The notes beneath the pieces were generated by a model. The model did not search any database, was not told where the DNA came from, and saw only the letters and a program-made list of their open reading frames with translations. DNA of 64,000 bases from Monosporascus cannonballus (lineage: Eukaryota; Ascomycota; Sordariomycetes; Xylariales). The DNA is taken from positions 62,001 to 126,000 of the forward strand of contig QJNS01000183.1 of the NCBI GenBank assembly GCA_004154925.1, read 5' to 3'. Of the stretch, positions 46,601 through 58,680 are shown in pieces. Position numbers and translations under genes: made by a program. How positions within the stretch are numbered: the first letter of the stretch is position 1; every line of letters starts with the position of its first letter.

Positions 46601-48950
46601 TATTTGTCGTATCCTTATGCCTGTATTCGTCGCCATTATTGATCAAATATTAAAATCTTAATTTTCCTTTTTCTGATTTATTAATAGGGAATAAAATAAA
46701 TTTTACCTCGCCAGTTCCGCCGTTAATCAAAATTCCGTACTGGCGTATCCATAGTAATCTTAAAATCATATCGTAATTCCCGAATAAAACGATATCGAAA
46801 TTAATCGTCTGATATTATTTTTTAACAAAAATCTTAAGGTAATTAATTTTGCGTATAATTTTTCTGTTATCGTAAGTAAATTCCTAACTTTCGGCATTCG
46901 TTGTTGTATAAGGTTTTAACTTATATTTTCATGGTAATCTAAACTTATTAACCATATCCGATATAATGTAATTTCCGCCTAAAGCTTTATAATTTATTAT
47001 TGCGGTATACCAATACGTTCCGATTCGTATTTCCAAGGTAATAAAATCGTTAACGTTTCCTATTATTACGTTTAAAGCCCTTTTTAGGAATTCCCTTTAA
47101 TTCCTTTAGGTTTTGTTATTTTGCGGCTTTTTTATAGGTAACCTTCTTTTTTTAATTTCTATTTCAATTTATTAAGCCTTACTTGTATTTTTTCGTTTAA
47201 CGCGTTAAATTATTATATTTATAGTTATTGCCGGCGTACTATTCCTTCGAACCGTATTAATTATTCCTAATTTCTTTATAATTTTTTTCCTTATCGAATA
47301 AATTATTCTCTTATATTTGCGATTATATCCCATTATGCATCGTTTTGGTTATCGTTCCAAAATTCTCTTATAAATTAACGTATCTTTTCCTTAATAATCT
47401 TTTTTCCGTAAGGATCTATAATAAATGCCAATTAAAAATAAAAGTTCGTAATAACTTTTTAATAATATTTTTTTACCATACGCTATATTAATTTTTTTTC
47501 CGTTTAATAATTGTATCATCCATAATAACAAAAGGGGTTTTCCTATAAGCATTACTTTCTTTCGGGCCAACTTTCCGTTTCGGCCAGTTGCTAAATATCT
47601 CTTAAGGTTATAGTTCGAAATTATCGATATTATTATTCGTTATTTTTATTATACCCGGTACGGTTTAAAAAATCGAATCCCTTATAATACATACTGGTAA
47701 TTCGTACGTAAATATGTTATTTTTATTTTTCGTAATCGGGATATTCTCGTCGTCGATAATATATAGTATGTATTTTGCTATATCCATTGGGGGTTCCGGA
47801 ACAAATTTCCTTTATTTAATCCTGGTATTTGCGTAATTATCCTTATAACGTTTCTTATTATGTTCGCAATACTTATTAAGCTAGTTTTCTAGCTTTTCGT
47901 ATTTTTTGTCGGATTTCTTATCGTAATAGTCCCGGTTAGACCTTTTGTTGTAAACCTGATATGTATTTGGCTTAAATTATATTAATAGCCTTATTGTCGT
48001 TTCCTTAATTATTCCTGGATTGTTCTTCCGGTACAGGGGTCCAGTTATCTTATTGTAACTTTTTGGATTTTCTGTATTTATAGGCCTTATGTCCCATTTT
48101 GCCGTAATTAAAGTACTTGATCTGGTTCCAATTTTATTTATAAATAACGCCGAGTTCTATAAGTCCTAACGCCGTTCCGTAAAAAGTAAAAGGTACGTTT
48201 CGTTTTTCCCCTTAATTAAACTTATATCCCGAACGTAAGGCATATTATCCTTTTTTTCCTGTTATCTTTTAAACTGTTAATTGTTAATCTTAATTACTTT
48301 TGCGATATATCGGTCCAGGGTAACTAATTGTTTAATCCGAATAATTTCATTTTTTATATCGTTTTTTAGCCCTTTATAAAACATATTAATAAGGGTATCG
48401 GCCTCGTTATTTCCCCATCCTGCCTTAGCCGCAAAACTTTTAAAGGTTACGGCGTACTTGGACGCAAATTCTTTTTATCGGAGTTGTAAAAGTTATTAAG
48501 CCGTTAATCGTTTTTTATCCGGATTGCCGAAATTATCGCGTATTTTATTTTCGAAATTGATATAAGTTAAAAAAATCTTATTAGTAAAATCCTTCCTATT
48601 TGTTTTTCCTATTTCCAAAAAGTTTTTCATAATAGGCTTAAATTAATTAGCCGTATCTCCTATTAGGTATGCTCTTATTGTTAGAACTATATCCGCTGGG
48701 TTATTAAGGTTTAGGAAACGAAAGTAAATTCGTGCCTAAATTAGGAAGGTTTAAGGGTTGCCTTTTCCATCGTAAGGTTTTAACTTCTTTGGCTTTATTC
48801 GGGCGAAAAAAGGTTAGGCAGATAACGTAACTCTAAATTATCGGACTTTTTTTCCAGCTTCCGAATTCGAGCTTAAAGCTATTAAGTAAAGGTTTCCTAA
48901 GTACTGGTTAATATTTTAACAGTATTAAGTATTGCTTAAAGTCTAACGGT
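43625..48950 (-). pseudogene. E6 pol and gag
   Basis: Limits by alignment to E5. Minus-strand order from the right: gag (about 48950-47800) with knuckle KYFNYGKMGHKAYKY at about 48080-48130 (Cys to Tyr), protease (about 47050-46850), RT (F-F-D-N at 45866-45877), integrase, chromodomain ending near 43625. The small + strand frame 45080-45265 is a shadow. Confidence 0.75.
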
Positions 48951-48974
48951 ACTACTAAACAAAAGCTTATAACG

Positions 48975-49392
48975 TATAACGAACTATAAAATTTAACCAA
49001 TTATTAAACCTTAAGTTGACAGGTTTATATTAGCAGAAATATCTTGGGAATATAAGTAATAAATATAATAATATATTACGTCTTATAATACCAAAAATAC
49101 CTTAAATAATGATGTTATATTGTAAGTTAAAGTTATTTAAATTATGGAATTAATAAGTATATATATCCTTGTCTTGGTTTAAGGTGCTTATTACGGCTTA
49201 ACGACACTTTTCTGGTTAAGTCCCCTTAAGCTCCTTTAAGCCCCATTTGGTGCTTATCCGACTTAAGCCCGTTTGACCAATCGGGGCTTTTGAGCCTTTT
49301 TGAGCCAGTCACGTGACTTCTTGGCTGGGTCGGGGTCTGGTTTTTTCAGGATCCCGATCGTTTCCAGAAGCCAAGACCGTTAGGTTATAACA
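48975..49392 (-). repeat. E6 outer LTR, right copy (5' LTR)
   Basis: 418 bp. Starts tataacgaac, ends ggttataaca, then the duplication ttatt. It aligns with 42001-42417 along its length. Confidence 0.88.
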
Positions 49393-49397
49393 TTATT

Positions 49398-50090
49398 AAT
49401 ATAAATTTAACTTAAGTTTTAATTTATAACGCAATTAAATATAATTTTTGAATAAACTTAATTAACGTTTCATATTACTAAACGAATTATATTATTAAAC
49501 GAACTCTTTTTTAAGATCTCTTATTTATAGAATTAAATTAATTAAAATTTATCGTATTTTTTTTACTAAACGTTTTATAACTTTTTTACAAATACGCATA
49601 TTATATTCGAACTTATCGTAAATGTCAAAATTGCGTTCCTCTATCTAAATCCTGTTATGATAATCATTTTTACATGTTATTAATTACATATTTCTATTAA
49701 TTTCTTTTTGTCGCCCAGAAATACTTAATTTCTTATATTGTAAATAATGTTTCCTTTTTAATATATTTACTTTATAGTCTTTAACGTTTGTTTTAAATAT
49801 ATTTACATTTTACGTAATTAATCTTTTTTTGAAAGAAAAACAATTTTCTATAAATATAATATATAATGTTTTTATTGCAAATTAACTAACGTAAAAATTT
49901 TGATCGACACATAACTCTAAAAGTTTTTAATTTTTCTTTACAAATAACGTTGTTATATTACTGTTTTACGAATATTTTAAAAAAGCTTTTTTCGACGAAA
50001 ACTAAAACCGACGAAAATTAAGAAAAAAAACCGTTACCGTAAATATAACTGGAAAGGTTTCTAGGTTGAAAAAAACGTTTTTATAATTAC
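49398..50090. other. AT-rich DNA between E6 and E7
   Basis: No gene, no repeat ends and no remaining gypsy protein. The last bases before E7 (ataaa, 50091-50095) are the E7 target duplication. Confidence 0.5.
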
Positions 50091-50095
50091 ATAAA

Positions 50096-50493
50096 TGTGA
50101 CGGCTAGGCGGTTTAACCAACTATTAAACCTTAAGTCGACGGGTTTATGTTAGCAGGAATATCGTAAGAATCTAAGCAATGGATATAATAATCGTATTAC
50201 ATCTCTTAATACCGGAAATGCTTTATTACAAACGATTAATATTAATAAATGTTGCAAGCTGAAATTCTCTAAATTATGGAATTAATGAACATATATATCC
50301 TTCTTCTTTAGCTGGATTATTACCAGTAAATTGGTAATTCGGCTTACTGGTTTACCACTAATAAATTAATAATCCGGCTTACTGGCTCATTACCAGTAAG
50401 TTAGTGATCCATTACGTAACCTAATCTATATGGTTTTCTTGGCCTTTTCCGTTACGACCGTTCCTGAAGGCCGTAATTTGTCAAATCGTAATA
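50096..50493 (-). repeat. E7 LTR, left copy (3' LTR)
   Basis: Starts tgtgacggctaggcgg, ends atcgtaata. U3 is built from repeats of ttactggt/accagtaa and taatccggctta (50320-50405), a version not seen in the other elements. Confidence 0.9.
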
Positions 50494-50567
50494 CGATCTT
50501 TTTTTCCCCAAAATCTTGTTTTTAAGATTTCTTTTCTCCTAGTAAGTTTTTTCTATATACCTTTAAC

Positions 50568-51144
50568 ATGTTTTCCGGTATATCTAAATATCGTTTTCGC
50601 AAATCCGAATAACGACTTACCTTAATTAATTTAATTAAATTCGAAAGTTTTAACGTAATGCTTTATTTCTTTTGTTTTATTTGGCAGTTTAATTACCAAA
50701 TAATAAATAGGGTTTTTCGTTATAAATAATATGTCCGTCAAAGTCGTTCGTATAACGGAATAAAAATCCTTATTTCCATAATTAATCGCCATATCGCAAA
50801 ATCGAAAAAAATTAAAAGAAAAAAAAAAATTAACGGCCGAAAAATTTTTATCTAAAGTTTTTATGCGTTTTTTTCGTATACGTCGTTAACGTTAGCATTA
50901 TTAGTTTTAAGGTACGAAACTTATTAATTATGCCCTTTAATCCTTAAATAATTTTAATAACCTTACGCAATTGGAATCGGAATCCGTAATCGAAGTTTAG
51001 GCCTTAAAAAAAGTAAACGTTATTAATTGGAATACGGTAAACCAAAGGCTTCCTTCCGTAAATCTCGTAAATTAGGATACCATTATTTCGGGTGGTTCCA
51101 CCGTTACTAATAAAAGTTCTTTAATAGGCGTTAGGCGCTAATAA
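50568..51144 (+). pseudogene. Antisense ORF of E7
   Basis: Keeps an ATG (50568) and reads MFSGISKYRFRKSE, then LINLIKFESFNVMLYFFCFI. Next comes the second half of the Cys pattern, RYKQYVRQSRSYNG, with Tyr at Cys sites and the same spacing as E5. Then PISIINRHIAKSKKIKRK, a one-base slip in an A-run near 50820, KLTAEKFLSKVFMRFFRIRR, ESVIEVQALKKVNVINWNTV and STVTNKSSLIGVRR. It ends opposite the chromodomain. This copy shows that the N-terminal leader varies while the Cys spacing is kept. Confidence 0.7.
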
Positions 51145-54100
51145 AATTCTTAACGGATTTGCAGGTATTTTCGGAATTTGGGTATTTTTTCCATTTAATC
51201 AAGTATTAAGTAAATCCGTTTTATTTTCGCATGTCAAATATTTTTTCTATTTCGTATATTTATTCGTTTTTTATTTTTACGTTATTTTATACCGTATATA
51301 TTTTAATTATATTTATTGCTAATTCGAATAAGGAAATATAAAAAATTAAATAAAGTTTAATTTTTGGTAAAAGGTTTAATTAATAATTAGTTTCTGAGAT
51401 TTTCTTAGCGATTTTATATGGATTAATATATTTAAAATCGAATTTTTCATTAGGTCGTTTTATTTAAATATTTTTTATAACGAAGAAAAATATTTTCCCC
51501 TTTTTGAAATTTAATTTTTTTAACTTTTTTTAATTATAATATTTATTTATTTGATTTCGTACGAATTCCAGTTTTATATTTATCTTTTATTATAATTATT
51601 GTAATTATTTTAATATAAGGATTATTTTAATATTAATTAAACCGTTATTACGTATTTTTTTATAAATTTTTGAAATAAAACCAAAATTTACGTTCGTAAA
51701 TATTATCTTAATGTTTTTATAATAATTAATATTATAAGCTAATTAAGTAGTTAATAATTTTGTAATCCAGTTATTTTATTCGTAATTAATATAATATCGT
51801 AAATAAATTTATAAAGTTTAATTTATTCGTTTTATTTATTTATCCGTTTAAAGTTTAAATACGTTAAATAATTTATAATTTAGGCCGATTTATGTTATAA
51901 GGCCTTATTAAAACTTAATTACAAATATTAGTCCTTTATTTAATACAATTTTTATTAATAATTCCTATATATTAAAAATATATTTAAAGAAAATATATGC
52001 CAGTTATTCGGCGTTTATATCCTCGTAATATACTAAAAGATAAGAGAATTTCATGAATTAATCGACAATTACGAAAATACTATTATAATATATTCCGGTA
52101 ATTAAATCTTTTAATGTAAAAAACTTAATAATAAAATTAAATATAATTAAATATTATAGTTATTTTAAGATTAATAATAATTATAATTTTCCGTATGGCT
52201 TATATCGTTAAATCTTTATTTTAATGCAAATATTATATTGCCGTATAATTTTTTATATTATTAATTTTATTTTAAAAAAGGAATATATGCGTTAAAATTG
52301 TTTTAGAGTTTTATAAATTTTTAGATATCCATATAATTAATATTTATATATTTTTCTAGTAAATCCTTTTAATATTTTTCGGGTATTTATATTTTATTTA
52401 TTGAGTTTTTAGGAGATTATCGTTATATTATTAAATTTTCTAATATATATTACTGGGTATTACCCGAATCGTCGTAATCTTTCGTAAACATAAAAATCTT
52501 TTATAGTAATATTAAAAATTATATAATTAATTTTAATTAATTTTTTTTAAGGTTTAATTATTTACTTAAAGTATTTACTTTGTTATTTTTTAAACCTTTT
52601 TTATAAATAATAACAAAGTCGAAATTTGCTAATTTTTTCGTATAACGAAATTATTATTTTGTAAACTTTTTAGTCATAATAAATCGGGTAAAATTTTAAT
52701 AATCCGTATAAACCTTAATCTGGTACAAATTTCCCTTTAAAAAATACCTAAATTTCTAAAATGCTATAATAATATCTATAAATTCCTTATTTAAAATATC
52801 ATAATTAAGTTTAACTTTTTTTAACTTATATAAAAATAATATAATAAGATATAATTTACCTTAATTATTTCGTTATTTAATTATTATATTTAGTATATAA
52901 TCCGAAATATCGGTTTTTAATTTAACGGAACGATTTACATTATATATAATTAATATTAGTTCGTTAATAATTATATTCTTAATATCCTGAAATATTTTTT
53001 CCGTATTTGTTATTTATTTAAATTCTTTTTTTTTCGTAAGATTTATTAAAGGTATAATTATTTTGCTAAAGTTTCGAATAAACTTCTTATAATAATTAGC
53101 AAATCCAAAAAATATCTGTACTTTTTTAACCATTATTAGCGTTTACTATTTTGTAATTATAACTATTTTTTAAGGTTTATTTTGATATATCCTGAGATAA
53201 TAATATATTCTAGATATTCCATTTTTATATATAATATTAACTTTTTTTTGTGTTAATAAATAATTTTATGTCTTATAAAGCTTAAAAAACTTTATGAACG
53301 TATTTTGCATATGTTTTTTTTATTTCCGAAAAAATGAAAATATCGTTAAAATAACAAATAACGAAAATATCGAAATATTTTCGTAATATATAATTTACTA
53401 TCTGTTAAAAAGTTATTAATACGGTCGTAAATCTTATTAATATAATTAAATATTTAAATAATTCGTATTTCGTTTTGAAAATTATTTTCTATTTGTATTT
53501 TTTTAAGCCTAATAAAGTTATATTTATCTTTAAAATCAAATATAGTAAATTATTTAGTTCCGTAAAATCGGTTTTTTATTTCCGTAATTAAAGGTAATAA
53601 TATTCGATTTTTAATAATAATATCATTTAATTATCGATAATTAACTATAAATCGTAATTTCTTATTTTTTCTTAATACGAAAAATATTAGATATCCTATT
53701 AATAACTTTAAAAATTATATTTATTTTTTTTGTAACCGATTTTTTAGGTATTTTTTAAAAATACGTAACTTATTTTTATTAAAATTATAAATAAGGTAAA
53801 ACTTTATCGAAAATCATTCCTTAAAAATTATCTTATAATTTTATTCGTTTTATTTTAATAATTTTATATCAAATTCCTTTTTAAAAAGTTACTTATATCT
53901 GTAATATTTTAATAATATATTAATTAGAATTTTTAACTTTTAAAATTATTATTTTTATTTTTTTAAATCGTTATTTAGTTATTTTAATTTCGTTTCAATA
54001 ATAATAATAATACGTTATATTTTTCTTTAATATCTGTATTTATTTTTATATCTTAGTTTTTTAAGTAATAAAATATTTATCGTATCCTTATGCTTATATT

Positions 54101-56430
54101 TATCGTTATTATCGATCAAATATTAAAATCGTAATTTTCTTTTTTTTATTTATTAATAAAAAGTAAAATAAATTTTATTTAATTTATTCTACCGTTAATC
54201 AAAATTTCGTACTGGCGTATTTATAGTAATTTGAAGATTATATCGTAATTCCTAAATAAAACGATATCGAAATTAATTATTTAATATTATTTTTTAATAA
54301 AAATTTCGAAATGATTAATTTCGCATATAATTTTTTCATTATCGTAAACGAATTCCTAATTTTCGGTATTCGTCATTATATAAGGTTCCAACTTATATCT
54401 TTATAATAATTTAAACATATTAATTATATCCAGTATAATATAATTTCCGCCCAAAATTCCGTAATCCATTATTACGATATAATAATATATTCCGATTTAT
54501 ATTTCTAAAGCAATAAAGTTATTAATATTTTTTATCGTTACGTTTAAAACTTTTTTCAGAAATTCCTTTCAACTTTTTTAGGTTTTATAATTTTACGGCT
54601 TTTTTATAAATAACTTTTTTCTTTTAATTTTTATTCGAATATATTAAGCTTAACTTATATTTTTTCGTTTAACGTATTAAACTGCTATATTTATCGTTAT
54701 TATTAACATATTATTCTATCGAGCCGTATTAATTATTCCTAAGTTTTTTACAATTTGTTTCTTTATCGAATAAATTATTTTCTTATGTTTATAATTATAT
54801 CCTTTTATACGTCGTTTTAACTATTATTCCAAAAATGTCCTATATATTAATATATCTTTTTTTAATAACTTTTTTTTTCGTAAGGATTTATAATAAATAT
54901 TAATTAAAAATAAAAGTTCGTAATAATAATATTATTTTACTGTACGCTAAATTAACTTTTTTTCTATTTAATAATTATATCATCTATAATAACAAAAAAA
55001 GTTTTCCTGCAGGTATTATTTTTCTTTAAGCTAACTTTTTACTTTGGTTAATTACTGGATATTTCTTAGGGCTATAATTTGAAATTGTTAATATTATTAC
55101 TTATTATTTTTATTATACCCGGTACGGTTTAGAAAATCGAATTCTTTATAATATATATAGGTAATTTATACATAAATATATTATTTTTATTTCTTATAAT
55201 TAGGATATTTTCGTTATTGACAGTATATAACGTATATTTTGCTATATCGATTAAATATTTCGGAACAAACCTTTTTTATTTAATTTTGGTATTTACATAG
55301 TTATCCTTATAATATTTTTTGCTATATTCGCAATACTTGCTAAACTAGCTTCTTGGTTTTTCGTATTTTTCGTTAAATTTTGTATCGTAATAATCCCGGT
55401 TAAACTTTTTATTATAAGCCTGATACATATTTAGTTTAAATTATGTTAATAATTTTGTTATCGTTTCCTTAATTATTCCTGGATTATCCCTTTAATATAG
55501 GGGTCCAGTTATCCTATTATGGCTTTTTAAGCTTTTTGTACTTATAGGCCTTATATCCCATTTTACCATCATTAAAATATTTAATTTAATTCCAATTTTG
55601 TTTATGGGTAACGCCGAATTCCATAAATACTAACGCCGTTCCGTAAAAAATAAAGAATACGTTTCGTTTTTTCCCCTGGTTAAACTTATTATATCCCGAA
55701 CGTAAAGCATATTATCCTTTTCTTTTATTATTTTTTAAATTGTTAATTGTTGATCTTAATTATTTTTACAATATATTAATTTAGGGTAACTAATTATTTA
55801 ATCCGAATAATTTTATTTTTTATATTATCTTTTAATCCCTTATAAAATATATCAATAAAGGTATCGGCTTCGTCGTTTTCCTATCCTGCCTTAACCGCAA
55901 GATTTTTGAAAATTACAGCGTATTTGGACGTCAATCCTTTTTATCGGAATTATAAAAAATATTAAATTATTAATTATTTTTTATCCGGATTACCGAAATT
56001 ATCGCATATTTTGTTTTTAAACTAATATAAATTTAAAACCTTTTATTAATCAAATCCTCCTTATTTACCTTTTTTGTTTCTAAAAAGTTTCTTATAATAG
56101 GTTTAAATTAATTAGCGTAATTTCGTATTAAGTATATTTTTATTACTAAATCCATATTTGCTAAATCGTTAAAGTTTAAAAAGCAAAAATAAATTCGTAC
56201 TTAAATTAAGAAAATCTAAGAGTTATTTTTTTTATCGTAAGGTTCTGGTTTTTTTAGCTTTATACAGGCGAAAAAGGGTTAGGCAGGTGGCATAACTCTA
56301 AATTGTCAAATTTTTTTTCTAGCTCCCGAATTAAAACTTAAAGTTATTAAATAAGGGTTTTTTAAATATTAGTTAATATCTTAATAATATTAAGTATTAT
56401 TCAAAGTTTAATGGTATTATTAAATAAAAG
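51120..56430 (-). pseudogene. E7 pol and gag
   Basis: By alignment to E5 and E6: chromodomain end near 51120, RT motif at 53342-53353 (one catalytic Asp to Asn), knuckle at about 55550-55600 with Cys to Tyr, gag up to about 56400. Every frame is broken by RIP stops. Confidence 0.75.
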
Positions 56431-56439
56431 CTTATAACG

Positions 56440-56836
56440 TATAACGGCTAAACAGTTTAATTAATTATTAAACCTTAAGTCGACGGGTTTATATTAATAG
56501 AAATATCGTAAAAATTTGAATAATAAATATAATTATTATATTATATTTTTTAATACCGGAAATACCTTATTAATAACGATTAATATTAATAAGTATCGCA
56601 AGTTAAAATATTTCAATTATGGAATTAATAAACGTATATATTTTATTTCTTTAGCTGGATTACTACTAGTAAGTTGGTGATCCGGATTACTGGTTCACCA
56701 CTAGTAAGTTAGTAATCCGGCTCACTGGCTTACTACCAGTAAATTGGTGATCCGTCACGTAACCTGATCCACATGGTTTTCTTGGCCTTCTCCGTTGCGA
56801 CCGTTCCTGGAGGCCGTGGCTTGTCAGGTCGTAACA
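56440..56836 (-). repeat. E7 LTR, right copy (5' LTR)
   Basis: 397 bp. Starts tataacgg, ends gtcgtaaca, then ataaa. Same ttactggt/accagtaa U3 version as the left copy. The last 190 bp are little RIPed. Confidence 0.9.
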
Positions 56837-56841
56837 ATAAA

Positions 56842-58239
56842 ACGAAACGAATTTTCGCGAATCCGAATTTAATACTATCGAATCTTATAACAATTTTAAG
56901 CTCGTTATAAAAATTAATAGGAAATATTTCTTTAATAATATAAATATAATAACGTCGTATTAAATTTTCGATACATAGAAAATAAACGCGTTTTAAAATA
57001 AAAAAATAAATCAAAATTTAAAACCGAAAAAAATACGCGAAAATATAAAACGTAATGATATTATAATTAATGTAATATTCTTTTAATTTTATTAGATAAT
57101 AATTTCATAACTTATTTTATAAACGAACAGCACATACGAATAAGCGCCGTAAATTTTAATACTTCGAGATAATAAACTTAAATAAATTAAATATTACGCA
57201 ATGAACGAATTTAAATTAATCAGATTTCTTGCAGCTAAATACTTTATGTTTTTGTTTTTTTGATTAAAACTTTTTACAATAAATATCTGAAATTATTTTT
57301 AGTTGCAATTATTTATTATTATTTTCTTGTAATTATAACAGCTTATACGTATTTTAATTAATATCTTTTCTTTTTGAAACGTATATTTTTAATTTTTCGT
57401 AGTTTATTAAAAACTCAATTTATTTTCACAAAGCTAATTATTTTTCTTTCGAAAAAAAAACAATTACTTATAAAAACATCAAGTTATTCTTCCGTAAAAA
57501 TATAACTAACTTAATTGGTTTTATAAGGGAATTATCTTTACAATTTTAACATCTTTTTATAAATAACATTCTCTTTAAATCGTTATAATAATATTGTTCA
57601 AAGCTTTTGTAAAACAATCAATTCACAAATTTAATAAAAATAGAACTAAAACGGCTCATATAAATATAATTAGAATTTATAATTCGGAAACATTAGTATT
57701 AAAAATGTGTAAAATAAATCTCGGTTTAAAAACCCGGATTTAATATTATTCATTTTTCTAATAATTTTAAATGCGTTATAGAAATCGGAGAAAAACCTGT
57801 TTTAATAAAATAAATAATATAACGTTACTTAAAGTTTTTAATATATAATGAATAAATACATTGTAATGCGAATAACAAAATACGTTAAAAAGTTAAAACC
57901 GATAAAAATATTTAACAAATAAAATATAAATATTATTAATTTTATAATAATTTTCATAACTGTTAAAAATAACGAAACGTTTCTAATTTTTAATTCGTAT
58001 TTTATTATATTTATAAAAATAGTTAATTTAGTTTAAATGTAACTTAATTATCGCGTAATCTATTATAATTATAATAATTTTAATGAAATTAAAGAATTAT
58101 TAATAAATGCACGACAAAAATATTTTCGGTAAAAATAAAATTCAATATAAGATTTAATGTTATGTGTTAATAATATATAGTATTATAGATTATTTGAATT
58201 TCTTTCCTCAATTTGTTTAATTTTATTTTAATTTTTAAT
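56842..58239. other. AT-rich DNA, nothing recognised
   Basis: No gypsy protein, LTR or other recognisable coding relic. The minus-strand frame 56733-57014 runs out of the E7 LTR and is spurious. Confidence 0.5.
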
Positions 58240-58680
58240 ATTAATAATAATTTGTTACGAAAACAGCGACTTTTATCTCCAAGACACCTACTTTTAAAGC
58301 CTAGCGCGGACCTGTTACGGCTATACCCCGGACAGGGAAGCTTAGCTTTCGAAATCATCTAGTTGATTTTAGTGATCTAAGTTATTTGAAACCAAATTAC
58401 ATAAATTATCGATCATATAAATCCACCACATACTTATTTTAAGAAGTTAGAATATATAATAAGTCGATTTCGTATATAACTAGCATTTACTTAGTTTCGC
58501 TTCTCAACTATTAATCTAAGCTTACAGCTAAAGGCAGCTGTTTTTTTACTATGGGAAAGTACTTAAATTTCTTTTAACGAATCAACTATTAAATCATTTT
58601 TCGCTCTATTGTTATCTGCAAATCAAGAACCCATTTCGGATACTGCTTATATCTCCAGGTGGATATATAATAGGTTCGTT
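58240..58680. other. Less AT-rich patch, possible remnant of an LTR
   Basis: Contains tgttacggctataccccgg (58311) and a run of mixed-composition DNA to about 58680, with no coding sense. The TGT start and abrupt composition change suggest a retrotransposon end, but no partner or duplication is found. The frame 58167-58358 on the minus strand is chance. Confidence 0.25.

Larger units (their letters stand above)
42001..49392 (-). mobile_element. E6: chimeric family-1 gypsy chromovirus
   Basis: 7392 bp, flanked by ttatt (41996-42000 and 49393-49397). Outer LTRs 42001-42417 and 48975-49392 share one U3 version. After the left LTR comes the start of a type-1 antisense ORF (42508-42592), which is broken by a complete LTR of another version (42593-42965). 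That LTR is followed by a type-2 antisense ORF and then pol and gag up to the right outer LTR. There is no second LTR of the inner version. RT motif at 45866-45877 reads F-F-D-N, so it is inactive. Confidence 0.88.
50096..56836 (-). mobile_element. E7: complete family-1 gypsy chromovirus
   Basis: 6741 bp, flanked by ataaa (50091-50095 and 56837-56841). LTRs of 398 and 397 bp. Antisense ORF on the + strand at 50568-51144. Pol and gag on the minus strand. The RT motif at 53342-53353 reads Y-F-N-D. More strongly RIPed than E5 or E6. Confidence 0.92.

Noticed and set aside
58167..58358. Small minus-strand protein at 58167-58358
   Set aside because: Low-complexity Lys/Ile-rich end, no ATG context or homology, in AT-rich DNA.
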